Positions 1 to 9,431 of a stretch of 40,268 nucleotides of DNA are shown one piece after another. Location of the stretch: positions 1,757,235 to 1,797,502 of the forward strand of contig BFEA01000306.1 in assembly GCA_003427395.1 (NCBI GenBank). Direction: 5' to 3'. The DNA comes from Chara braunii. Taxonomy: Eukaryota; Streptophyta; Charophyceae; Charales; Characeae. The translations under genes and the position numbers were made by a program. Numbering within the stretch: the first letter of the stretch is position 1; every line of letters starts with the position of its first letter. The notes under the pieces were generated by a model. That model saw only the letters and a program-made list of their open reading frames with translations, ran no database searches and was not told the DNA's origin.

Positions 1-544
1 GTGTGGGCGCATGTCGCCAGTTGCTGTTTCGCTGTTTGCATACATGACAAGTTGAATAATCAGAAGTGTGATTTCACTGCAAAGGATGGGTGGTAAGACT
101 GTCCCCTCCTTGCAGATCCACGGCTGGTCACTTCAGTATACTGGTGGGGGGCAGAACCTGCTGGAAACCACGTCCAGCGTCCCAAATACAAGACCAGCAA
201 GCTCTTTGAGACTGCCCCTACTCTACTCCAGACGAGCATACCCCGGCCCCCAGCCAATTCCCGGGAACTACCAAGTCACACAAAAAAACTTCAAATAACC
301 CCTATTGCTGCTAGCTCCGCCTAAATGTCTGTAACCCGCTCCTCACCCTACAGTTTCCTGAGGTGCCGCCTGGCAGCCTGCATCTCCCCTCACACCACTT
401 CCCTAAGGCGCCCCCGAGCAATAGAATTCCAACTACGCTGTACTGGGAGACCCGGGTCGTCTGGCCAACTATCTGTGTTTGGGAAGTGTCCTGCCGGTGG
501 GTCCAAGAGGCGTGGTCTGTGCCGGGAAAGTTCATTGCGTTTGA
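1..544. other. Unrecognised stretch at the window edge, beyond the RNase H of element A
   Basis: No protein family was recognised on either strand. On the minus strand this is where the rest of RNase H and the integrase of element A should lie. The recognisable RNase H similarity stops just after its YSDNSTLQ segment, and what follows shows no HHCC or DDE integrase motif. Short open frames exist on both strands, but none has recognisable content. It may be another repeat joined to A by a deletion or insertion. Confidence 0.4.
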
Positions 545-2330
545 TTACAAATTCACAGATTTACTTTTCTTTCCCCTGTACTGCAGCGTGGGTGAATCAA
601 GGCAGGGGACAATCCCAAAAATCTGCAAGGTGGAGTTATCTGAGTAAATCTTGAAGTGTTTTCCCAGTAAGAAGTGTTTCCATTGTTTGAGAGTACACAC
701 AAGGGCAAACAGTTCTTTCTCATACGTTGATGCCTGATTTTTTTGTGCCTTGATCTTCTTACTCATGAACTGCACAGGCTTGAGGCCGGACCCATCATCT
801 TGCTGAAGGACGGCCCCTACACCAAACTGGCTTGATGCTAGTGGTCAACAAAAATGGCAAAGCAGGGTCAGGCAGCTTCAGCACAAGTGCTTGGATCAAG
901 GCTTTCTTCAATCTGGAGAAAGCCAACTGGCATTTGGATGTCCATCTGAAAGGGACATCCTTAGCCAAGAGGTTAGCCAGGGGAGTGGCCACAGTAGAGA
1001 ATTTCCAGATGTATATCCCTAACAACAGCCACTTTGGAGGCTTCTAGGGAAAGATCATTTGCAGAAATCACGTCCCAAATACAAGACAAAAGAAGCACCA
1101 AAAGATGAATTTTCTGCATTTATTTTATATTTGTTTTCTCTCTCAATCTGCAACACTTTTCTAAGATGATGAGCATGGTCGGCAGCATACTTGTTGAACA
1201 CCAAGACGTCATCTAGATAGACTACCACAAAACGATCAAGAAAGGTCTGAAAATGCAATTCATTTCAATTTGGAAGGTACCTGGTGCATTGCACAAACCA
1301 AATGGCATGACCAGATACTCATAGGTGTCAAATTGAATCTTGAAGGTTGCCTTATGCATATCCTCCTCAGCCATTTCGATTTGAAATTTCCTTCTGATGA
1401 TACTGGGATTTCAGATCGATTTTGCTGAAAACTTTGCAGCATTGCACCATATCCAACAGGTCATCGATCCAATGTATGGTTGCTCTTCCTAATGATCTTG
1501 TTCAGGACTTTGTAACCAATGCACATCTTGAGCTCACAATTTCCCTTTGGAACAAAGAGAACTGGTGCCCCATACTCAGATGAGTTAGGCCTGTTACAAC
1601 CCTTCTCAGTCAGTGTCTCTAATTGTTTCCTTAACTCGTCCAACTCAGCAGGAGACATCCTATAGACTCTACTCTTAGGAGAGTTAGAGTAAGGGAGGAT
1701 CTCTATGCAATGTTTGGTTTGCCAATGGGCTCCTGAGCTAAGTCTGCATAATAGTCAATCACTTTCTGAATGATGGGGTCACACCGAGGGGTAGACGCAT
1801 CAGTTTGTGTCACACAAGCCACAAAGAGATGCTCCTGGTCAGTCTGTTTAGACAAGTAAAACTCCCTTGCCTTCACGCGTAACTTGTCTAAGGGTGATAA
1901 TATGTTGTTAGGACACAAGGTCTTAGCTCACCATATTCAGTCTTCAACTGAACACTGGGCTCAACCCCGTCAGTGCAAGGAACAATAGCCCTCAACCACT
2001 TCACGTTCAGAACCAGGTCAAAGGGTAAGAGTGGAAACACATGGAAGTTCAAACTGTGTCTGACTTCCCCCTTTGCATCAAAGGTGACTAGCACACCTTT
2101 GAGGATCTGTTTGACTGTAACAGATTGGGAATCACTCACCTGTATGGTCAAAGGTTTGTGACCTTGAGTCCCAAATGGGGTTTTTCAACTCCATTTGGGG
2201 AAACAAAGTTCGTTGTAGCACCACAGTCCAACAATGCCTTCACTCTGATTCAGTTAATTACAAGCTTGAGTAGGATCAAATATGATCTCAGTTTCTCTTC
2301 TCCTTCAATTGAATGTGGAGAGTACAGAGC
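545..2330 (-). pseudogene. Element A pol remnant: protease, reverse transcriptase, RNase H (Ty3/gypsy)
   Basis: This would encode a polyprotein that copies the element RNA into DNA. Read on the minus strand, an aspartic protease core comes first, with active-site triplet DCG at 2220-2228 followed by ATTNF and, further on, a flap region with PFDLVL. The RT follows. Its fingers (around 1660-1470) hold SPAELDELRKQL and GAPVLFVPK, and its palm holds [12 protein letters not shown] (YLDD at 1208-1219). A connection region lies near 1025-850. RNase H (775-670) holds STYEKELFALV and WKHFLLGKHFKIYSD. The pieces sit in different frames with stops between them, so the gene is dead. Integrase is absent. 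The protease has Cys where Ser or Thr is usual after the catalytic Asp. Identity as gypsy pol is secure; exact ends are approximate. Confidence 0.88.
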
Positions 2331-4255
2331 TGATCATACACCTCCTTAGACAAGGGATCATCCAAGAAGGCATCAATATAAAAACACACAGAGTCAGTTG
2401 CAGCCTCACCACAATCAAGCTCATTGACTAATTGACCTTCAAAAGAGGGTGAATACGGTTCAGCAAGGGTAGCTGCAACCTTTGCTGGCCTGTTCAGTTT
2501 TCTAACCGGTTACAACCCCATGTGGAACAGTCCTTAACAAAGTGCTTGCCACAACACCAGAGGCAGTCTCCATCATCCTTCCTCTTATGCCATGTCCCTT
2601 CAGCAATCTTCAAGTCTGTCTCGGGAAAAGAGGCCAGATCCATGGGGTTAGCTGGATATTTGGCAACTGTGGGAAATTGGATATCTGCTGACCACCAGGG
2701 TGTGCTTTTGGAGCTGGAACTGACCTTGGCCCTTAGTGAGGCTCATCGGTGCCTGGCCCAAAATCAAGGGAGCTTGTTCTCAGTATGCTCCTTCATCTTG
2801 ACCAGGTGAGGGAATAAATCCTCCCTCGTCAGAGCCTGCAAAGTCGTCCTTAGACTACATGACATACATACCTCATCCATTTCCCTTTTCTTATTCTGGA
2901 AAGAGGAGGTATTTCCCTTCTGGGGACTGGTTTAGAGATGGAGGGTAGCCTCCATTTCCGACACTACCCTGCCAAAAGACCTCCAGTCTTTGTGGCCTGC
3001 AATGAACAGGGCCCTTGCACATGTGTCTGGTGCAACTCTAACAAACGATGTTAGTTTGTCTTGCTCAGATATCTGCAGATCAGGTGTATAGATGTGTCTC
3101 TCCCACTCTGCATATGGCTTGGAGAGAGCACCACGCCTAGTCTTGCAAACTCATTAGTGGCTTTGCGGGCTTTCTCTTTGTCTGCAAACCTGGTTTCCAG
3201 GACCTGAAAGATGGCATCCAGCCCAGTCACAGAGATCTAGTCTGCCAATTGCTTTTGAGCCTTGCTGGGCTCAGAAGTTGCCCACTTCAATGCAGCACCT
3301 CTGGGCTATCCAGTCTGAGGCGTTCAGTTTGGGGTCTTCCCTAGTGAACGTCTCAGGCTAGGCCATTTTTGGAAACCGCAGTTCCTGCTGCATTGTGGTG
3401 GAACTCGATCGCCCTATAGGCACAATCCCAGAGACCTGCCCCACCTTCTCTTTTGAGGAAGGGGGTGGCTGGGTGTTGTAAGAGCCAGGACGGGATGTGT
3501 GTGGAGCGGGTGTCGGAGGAGGGTCAAGAGGAGTAGCCGATAGAATACGAAGTCTAGTGGCACGATTTATCGAAGTAAGGCTTAGCCTTCGGCCCTTCTT
3601 TTCAAAGACGCTCATAACTCGACGAGCTAAAGGCTCCCACGGGCCGGCTTTTCTCGGGTTTCTTATCAGCTCCTCCAGGCTCTCCCACTTCGTGGCCTTC
3701 GAATATCGACGAACATACAATGGGAAAAGTCGAATTGTACGCGTTCAACGAGCAGGTCACGTCACTTTACTCGTTGATATGCGGAAAGTGATTCACCGCC
3801 TGGCAGCGGAACAGTGGAAAGAGGAGAGGGTAAAAGGGTAGGAGGGAAAATGCTGAAAAAATGTTGGTGACAGGTTTTGCAGATTGTTGTCAATAGATGA
3901 CAGTTGGAGCTCAACGGCTGAGAATCGTTCACCCCTGGTTATGAATGGATTCCAGCAGAATGAAGTCTGCAAGAATCCTTGGGACTTCAGCCATGCGGGT
4001 GTCAGCAGGAGCCTCAACAATATTGTCTTGCAGCTCAGCTCTCCCGGCTGCAGCTTTCCCCCTCCTGACTGCCTCTGCCTTTTCCTTCTTAATCCACTTC
4101 ATGTTGAGCACCTGCAGCAATTTCTCCTGCTGCTTTCAGGGCTGCAGCCACCGGATCTCTTCAGATAGGATTTTCAAAATTTCCCAGCATGTCTCAGGTC
4201 TCGTGGATGCTTCCCCGCCTTCAGCAGGCCCGTTTCCTCTCTCCTCCTCGACCAT
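2331..4255 (-). pseudogene. Element A gag remnant with a degenerate zinc knuckle
   Basis: Gag is the capsid/nucleocapsid precursor of the retroelement. The probable start is the minus-strand ATG at 4255-4253. It opens an acidic frame (MVEEERGNGPAEGG) that turns into a lysine-rich, coil-like segment (KWIKKEKAEAVRR). One in-frame stop interrupts the early part, and the frame ends near 3929. A basic, proline-rich segment follows at 3720-3358 (ATPLDPPPTPAPHTS). A gag-core-like segment is spread over several frames around 3120-2920. A nucleocapsid-like segment at 2565-2527 reads C-x2-C-x3-H-x4-C (CLWCCGKHFVKDC), one residue short of the usual CX2CX4HX4C. Multiple stops and frame changes make it non-functional. 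The assignment rests on order (gag then protease then RT on one strand) plus the knuckle. Confidence 0.65.
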
Positions 4256-4979
4256 AATGGTCCTTTCAGTATTTTATTTTTCAGTGAAAAACAAATAAAA
4301 ATAAACAAAAGAACTCAGATTTCGTTCACACATAGAATAGAGGTAATAAGAAGAAAGATACTGTTTGTAAGCATAAGGTTAGTAGAAGAAATACACAGGC
4401 TAGGCAACACTACCGTCTTCACCCGAATAGAATGCCCGGTCATTATACCTGCAGTAATTCGTGTGCATCAAGGTCTGTACGGGGCCCAGACCCGCCCCAG
4501 GCCACGCAGAACTCACTGTTCTGCGTTGGGCTCTGTGACCAGGCACTGCCCAGGCCCAGACTGCTGCGTCCGGCTGTGAGACCGAACGCTGCAGATGGAA
4601 ATTCAAAGGTCAAAGTCCACTGTAGAGTCAAAGGTACCATGCACAGGCCATTGGCCAGATACACTCACTTGTGATGTGCAGGTACCCAGACAGCATCGAG
4701 GCCAAAGAATATTCGGTTTCGGTATAATCTGAGCCCTCGTCTGTATTGAGATCTGAACGACTGACAGAGGCAGCATCCGGGGCTCAGCCCCCGAGTCAAC
4801 AGTACATAAGGACTGACTCCCCGGCATTTGACATTCATTCAGTCGTGTCAATGTTGACTTTCTACTTTGACGACGACGCTGGCTCTATGCTGAGACGCTG
4901 GCTGGACGCTGGCTTCTGATACGGCGACGCGCTGCTTGCCAGACAGGCTGGCTGGCTTGCTCTTGTCTACTTGGTATGC
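4256..4979. other. Gene-free stretch between elements A and B, probably U3 of the B LTR in part
   Basis: No coding similarity was recognised. The first 150 bases are AT-rich. Possible promoter cores are GGTATAATCT near 4719-4728 and TACATAAGG near 4804-4812; the latter also occurs in the E 3' LTR (GTACATAAGGACT). On the plus strand this lies directly upstream of the B LTR end, so part is likely U3. The LTR start could not be fixed because no second copy of the B LTR lies in the window. Confidence 0.4.
4875..4914 (+). repeat. Three copies of GACGCTGGCT
   Basis: The 10-mer GACGCTGGCT occurs exactly at 4875-4884, 4894-4903 and 4905-4914. It lies just upstream of the TGACGTGGC motif field and differs from that motif by one inserted base, so it may be a divergent part of the same array. 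Confidence 0.8.
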
Positions 4980-5453
4980 TGACGTGGCAGCTGCCACGCG
5001 TTGCTGCTGACGTGGCCGCTGCCACGTGTGTTGATTGCTGATGTGGCGGCTACATTGGAGAGATACAGCTGTTATGATTCATCGTACTCAGGAGGGGATC
5101 ACGACTGTAGAAGGATCAGAGATACGTACCTGTTTATTTTGAGGTTGATGATGCTCCAGCGCTGATGATGGACTATTGATGTGCCACGTGGCACTTTGAG
5201 GAGAACTTCAGATATCGTTCCAATCATTGTTGCTGAGGTGGCAACATTGGGAGGGAAGCCCGAAGAGGAAGTGGGCGCAGTATTCTTCTCCACCCTCTAA
5301 GTCTATCTTCCCAACCTCTTGCTTATTCGTCTGTGTATGATTATCCATCTCTTTGTATCTGGTAACGATTTCACTATTGATATCTCATCAGCTGATTGAT
5401 GACTTGTGGACTTGCATTATCAACAAGTATCATCACGACTTGGGTTCATTACA
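4980..5453 (+). mobile_element. 3' portion of the element B 5' LTR
   Basis: The stretch ends in ACA at 5451-5453. A three-base spacer (ATT) and a primer-binding site follow, the arrangement also seen downstream of the D LTR. LTRs of this class end in CA. The start cannot be fixed from a single copy, so the given left end is only where the motif array begins. Confidence 0.5.
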
Positions 5454-5456
5454 ATT

Positions 5457-5468
5457 TGGTATCGGAGC
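5457..5468 (+). promoter_or_regulatory. Primer-binding site of element B (initiator Met tRNA type)
   Basis: TGGTATCGGAGC sits three bases after the LTR end. It differs by one base from the TGGTATCAGAGC used by most plant gypsy elements to pair with the 3' end of initiator tRNA-Met. The same or a near-identical 12-mer follows three other LTR ends in this window. Confidence 0.88.
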
Positions 5469-6608
5469 TGAACTCCTGATCGAAGTACGACGACGAAGAT
5501 AACGAAGTTGATGACGAAGACCGCACNCGCGCGCGCCAGCTGGCGCCAGGTAAGTTGGGGGTGACGTGGCTCGGTGCGACCGTGTTGTTGCACGCGTTTA
5601 TTAACGCGATCTAGACAACCGACCACGCATCCTCTGTTGAAGACCCGCGCGTGCTGAAGAAGAAGACGAAGACAATCCAAGGTGGCAGGACCAGAGATCT
5701 GACGTGGCAGTCCGGATACCGATCACGAGATGAACAGCCAGGATCGTGACGCTGACTCACGACATTGCTGACGTGGCACATGATGTGTCACGTCCCAGTG
5801 ATCTGCTGCTGACGTGGCATACCGCTGCGATACTGACAAGCGAGCAGATCCCTCCAAGTGCTGACTTGGCCTGCTGACATTAATGCTAACGTGGCAAGAA
5901 GGGGATTACGCACTTACCTGGTGCAGAGGTAATCCTTGCTGACGCAGCATGTTGATAGGCTGGCGTGGCACTACCGTAACTGGCTGGAAATCGGTATCAC
6001 GAGCTGCGTTAAGAGGCAGGGACAGATTGACTGTTGACGTGGCAGTAGAGGGCCGCCGCATTTGCGATGAGTGCCCTCCTGCTTGGCTGCCTCGACGAAC
6101 CAAGGCTGTGGCAAAAGACAGATCAGAGTTACTAACGTGGCACCCACCTGTTAATTGCTGACGTGGCAAGGGTGACACGTGGCTGGCACGTGTGTGCCTA
6201 AGTGAGGAAGTACATTCTGACGACGATGGTGGTACGGCTGATTGCACAGTTGTAGTGCCAGCTGTCGAATGGGGTGTTGATTGCATGGGCAGGGACTTAC
6301 GCAGGGAAAGAAGGGGGCTAACGTATTGTTTGTTGCTGTCGGCTTACTTACCTTGTGTCGATTGTTGTCTTGTGCTGTGCATACTCACTTGTGTTGTATC
6401 TAACCACACAGGCCTGACGTGGTACCTGTTCACTTAGGACGTCATCACATAGAAAAACAACAGAACTGCAATAGTTAGATTTAATAGAAGTAGATTGTGC
6501 TGTTTTATCTCCCTTGGTTACCGAAAAATTTGTTGTGACAGATCAGGTGCGGCCATGGAATTAATTATTGTTGTTTAATTATTTATTGTGCGGCAGTCGT
6601 ACATCACG
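5469..6608 (+). other. Element B leader (untranslated region before gag)
   Basis: About 1.1 kb between the PBS and the first plausible gag ATG, with no recognised coding sequence. It contains a 12-base perfect palindrome (CGCCAGCTGGCG, 5534-5545), a perfect splice-donor consensus (CAGGTAAGT, 5547-5555) and most of the TGACGTGGC motifs. An ambiguous base lies at 5526 in a CG run. The final 250 bases are AT-richer. Confidence 0.6.
5547..5555 (+). promoter_or_regulatory. Candidate splice donor in the B leader
   Basis: CAGGTAAGT matches the eukaryotic 5' splice-site consensus at all nine positions. It lies about 80 bases after the PBS and right behind a palindrome. No matching acceptor has been demonstrated. 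Confidence 0.45.
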
Positions 6609-7798
6609 ATGCCTCTCTTTTGGAATTCATTGAAATTATCAGTACTCACGAGATTTATTCCACTGTTCTTCTTTCCGATTGCCTTGACATTTGGTGTGGA
6701 TGAAGAAATCGAACCAAAGACTCGTGGACAAGTAGAGCAACGGAAGAAGGAACTGATTGGCCGTTTGGTCATTTTGATTACTGAACTTAAAGAAGCCGGT
6801 GCTGAGGCTGAAGCCTATGTACGAGAGCACAGTATGACCTGAAAGCTCTACAAGAGGCCATTGAGTCTGCTGTAACCGGCACTGCTATCATTAAAGTGTC
6901 GACAGGCACTTGACAAGCATATCATTGATGAATTGTCCAAGATAACCAATCGGAGAGAAGAGGAAGAACATGTGACAACTGAAGAAGCCGTGGATGAAAA
7001 CATCCGGCAACTTGAAGAAGCATTGATGAAGGAGAGGAAAAGAAAAGAAGACTTAAAGAGAGAGAAAGAAAGAAACACACAACAAGAGAAGAAGATTGAA
7101 GAAATCAGACAGCATGTTGTCGTTATCGAAGGGGAGGAACAGTCTGTCTCTATTCATCAGTTAGTAACTTACCTCGCACACTTGGAAATGAAAATTGTCC
7201 AATATGGCATTCGGATGGATGAGCTGACCGTGGGTTTACAGGCAATGATGAATCTGGTCAAGGGGAAGCACAGGGTAACCGAGGAAGACAGAACTGAGAA
7301 AGAAAAGAAACCAGGAAAGTTAATGGGAGATGCTATCAAGGCACTCGGGGGAGAGACTCAAAAGCCCGAAGAAAGGAAAGGGGAACCTTCGAGTCCGCCT
7401 TCAAGTCCGCCTTCGAGTCCGCATTCGGGACCACCGAAGTCTCCCAAAGGAAAGAAGGACCCCACCTCACAACTTGAGAAACCGAAAAGAAGAGAGAAGA
7501 TCAAAATGAAATTGCCTTTTACTTTTTGTAATAAAAAGGACGAAAACTTACTTTTGTGGATAGCCGAGATCCAGACGTACGTCGGAACAGCCCCTGTCGA
7601 GGAGTCGTTCCAAGTTGCTTTCTCAACGTCTTGCTTGGGAAGGGAAGCTAAAGAATGGGTACTGGCGGAAGCTAATGCCGCCAGATTTGAAGATATTGGT
7701 GAGTGGGCTGCAACGTTGACCTTGAAACAGTTCCTTGCCAAATCAAGGAACGTTTCTTGGACAAGACTACGGCCGATAAGGCCTTTGATGCGTCAAGT
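6609..7798 (+). pseudogene. Element B gag, truncated by repeat R
   Basis: A gag precursor, read from ATG 6609. The first open part (to 6842) has a hydrophobic stretch (residues about 10-28) and then a coil-like segment (KTRGQVEQRKKELIGRL). After a frame change it reopens by 6903 as a highly charged coiled coil (EEEEHVTTEEAV; REKERNTQQEKKIEEI). Next comes a Ser/Pro run built on a 12-base tandem repeat (7388-7425). The gag core follows with KMKLPFTFCNKKDENLLLW, a later REAKEWVL and TLKQFLAK. A one-base frameshift near 7740 moves the end of the core into another frame (KERFLDKTTADKAFD). Similarity stops at 7790-7800, where repeat R begins. No nucleocapsid or pol of B is left. Confidence 0.75.
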
Positions 7799-8238
7799 CA
7801 TTCATTCATTCATTCTTCCTGTGAGCCATGTGGAAGCGATCTCGGAGCGTCTTGTGCTACGGAGGTCTGCAGGTGCCCGAAGAAGAAGAGGGCTAATAGG
7901 AGGAGGACGCGTCCATAGCCGCGAGCGAGCATAGGGGTTAGACGGCAGCCATAGCTGCGACGTAGGATAGGTTAGTGAGTGTGTATGTGTAGAGTCCGGG
8001 TGTGTGCGGGACATCCAGGGTGATCCAAGAGTGCGAGTGTGTGTGCGAATAAGTTGCTAGTGGGTATAGTTGATCGGGTGGGAATCTTTGTCTGGCGACC
8101 TGCGCCATAGCCATCAAAGACAAGTTTGAATCCAAGCTGTGTTCCTGGCCACGCTATATCGCTGAGCTTTGTGTGGGTGTTGTGCGGCAAGTGTTCGTCA
8201 TCTGTTTGCATGCACGTTGAAGCGAGAGTGAGACAAGC
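7790..8238 (+). repeat. Repeat R, copy 1 (interrupts element B gag)
   Basis: Aligns by eye over its full length with 14922-15369 in the same orientation. Shared landmarks are GCGTCAAGT, an ATTC run, GGAGCGTCTTGTGCTACG, GGGACATCCA and a common right end, GAGACAAGC. Both copies have an open frame for an Arg/Lys-rich peptide, but this follows from nucleotide similarity and is not independent evidence of coding. Copy 1 lacks the TATA-bearing flank found upstream of copy 2. Confidence 0.85.
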
Positions 8239-8497
8239 TTGCTTGTCGTGCGCCGTTTTAGTTGCGCACTGCCGATTTTCGTGCGCGCCCGGTAACCCAC
8301 CACGCGTGCCTGTTGAAGTCCCCGTGCCATTGCCCGCGCGCGTGTACCACGATCGTGCGCTCCCCGTTGTCGCCATTGTATGGTGCAGGAGAAGATCGCA
8401 GCGCCAAGAACGAAGGACGCCGCACAAAAGAAGAAGACTATCATAAGGAGGGGGGGCGCTGGGCGTTTGAAGACCGACGAAAGCAAGAAGACGATGG

Positions 8498-8575
<78 letters not shown>

Positions 8576-9140
8576 GGTGCGCAAGGGAAGGAGGCAACCA
8601 TAGTCGTCGAGCTCGAACGTGAGGACGACACAAGTGACGAAGAAGAAGACGAGAGAGAAAAAGGAAGAGGAAAGAAAGATGGAGGAGGAAGAAAGAAGCC
8701 ATAGCGAAGGTGGGCGAAGAACGGGACGGAAGGTGAGAGAAGGAGGTTGACGAAGGAGAAGGGTCGGCGACCATAGCTTGAGAGGTCGAGGACGTCAATC
8801 GGTGAAGTCTGACCGGGCGTTGACGAAATTTGACCACTGTTGACTTGCGTTGACCAAGACCTTTGATCGGAGGCGCTGACCAAGATTTTGAGGAAGCTGG
8901 AGTGTGGTATAATCTCTCCAAGCCTTGCCCTACCCATTGCCCTACAGATGTGCACATACCCTTGGTACTTGTTGAATGTTTGTTTCTCTTCTTTCTGCAT
9001 TGAGTCACTTATGTCCAGGTGATAGGACTCCTTGTATGAGGCCGTAGAGCTGTGGTAACCAAACCTGAATGAGACTTGGTAGGGCTAAAGGCCACGTCTG
9101 ACGACTGACACGTCCTAGGGACAAGATCCTCAAGGACCGG
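8239..9140. other. Gene-free stretch between repeat R and the 9141 TATA box
   Basis: No recognised coding similarity. It holds a long GA microsatellite and purine-rich flanks (GAAGAAGAAGACGA-like runs). The long minus-strand frames here are dominated by Leu/Ser translated from the GA repeat. The part after 8800 contains repeated TTGAC/TGACC words (for example GACTTGCGTTGACCAAGACC). Confidence 0.5.
8500..8568 (+). repeat. (GA)n microsatellite
   Basis: An essentially uninterrupted GA/AG dinucleotide run of roughly 69 bases, flanked by imperfect purine-rich sequence. Confidence 0.95.
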
Positions 9141-9150
9141 TATAAACCGG
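9137..9150 (+). promoter_or_regulatory. TATA box inside a small palindrome
   Basis: TATAAA at 9141-9146 is flanked by CCGG on both sides (CCGGTATAAACCGG), giving an inverted repeat CCGGT/ACCGG. Transcription from it would start near 9170 and place the 9241 hairpin module close to the 5' end of the RNA. Downstream there is an ATG in strong context at 9432. It could be a U3 promoter of element C or a separate small gene; neither is proven. Confidence 0.5.
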
Positions 9151-9240
9151 CGGGCTTCTCAGTGTGGGGTGGTAGGCCTGAACTCCGAGATGTAGGCTGC
9201 GCATCCAGCTGTCTAAGTGTTGAGAGGACACTGCTGATCA

Positions 9241-9315
9241 CGTCGTCCTGACTGCGACGTTAAATGATTCTTGAGGAGTTTGGGGGATCTCCTTAACAGG
9301 CCTCCTGATCGGCAG
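9241..9315 (+). repeat. Conserved two-hairpin module, copy 1
   Basis: A 75-base stretch aligned by eye to 18958-19031. The first 25 bases are identical and form hairpin CGTCG/CGACG with a 9-base loop (TCCTGACTG). The second hairpin is AGGAG (9274-9278) with CTCCT (9289-9293). In the other copy this stem is AGAG/CTCT, so one G-C pair has become A-T with pairing kept. It lies about 190 bases before ATG 9432 and about 550 bases before recognisable element C gag. Confidence 0.7.
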
Positions 9316-9431
9316 TAGAGTCCTGTAGTGACAGTTGTAGTAGTATAAGTAGTTTAGGCTAGAGTCTGTTAGTGACGAGATAAGTTTAAGTGGTGAGGAG
9401 TGGAACTGCCACTGGTTCTGCACCGTACACC

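Larger units (their letters stand above)
545..4255 (-). mobile_element. Element A: truncated Ty3/gypsy retrotransposon, minus strand
   Basis: Gag, protease, RT and RNase H remnants follow each other on the minus strand in the order of the Ty3/gypsy family. No LTR, PBS or PPT could be assigned. Upstream of its gag start (above 4255) I found no reverse complement of the TGGTATCGGAGC-type primer site. The integrase end is missing. It is among the most decayed elements here, judged by stops and frame changes per domain. Confidence 0.8.
4980..6424 (+). repeat. Dispersed array of TGACGTGGC motifs in LTR and leader of element B
   Basis: Exact TGACGTGGC occurs at 4980, 5008, 5562, 5700, 5769, 5810, 6035 and 6159, all in the plus orientation and often extended to GCTGACGTGGCA. 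Near copies include 5040 (TGATGTGGC), 5862 (TGACTTGGC), 5887 and 6133 (TAACGTGGCA), 5961 (TGGCGTGGCA) and 6415 (TGACGTGGT). Spacing is irregular (about 30 to 550 bases), so it is not a simple tandem satellite. TGACGTGGC matches the hybrid C-box/G-box core bound by plant bZIP factors; that is known biology of the motif, and binding here is inference. Confidence 0.85.

Noticed and set aside
3358-3720. 120-codon minus-strand frame considered as a host gene
   Set aside because: It lies between gag start and gag core of element A in the same orientation and has the basic, Pro-rich make-up of a gag linker. Treated as part of A.
4980-6424. TGACGTGGC array considered as a CRISPR array or a simple tandem satellite
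   Set aside because: Motif spacing is irregular, units are only 9-12 bases and the setting is eukaryotic.
7972-9000. Long minus-strand open frames (342 and 284 codons) rich in Leu and Ser
   Set aside because: They run through the GA microsatellite, whose translation gives Leu-Ser repeats. No domain is recognisable, and both frames overlap each other and repeat R.
9241-9315. Hairpin module considered as a C/D snoRNA or hammerhead ribozyme
   Set aside because: CTGA and TGAT words occur, but not in box C/D arrangement with a terminal stem. The hammerhead core (CTGATGA plus GAAA) is absent.
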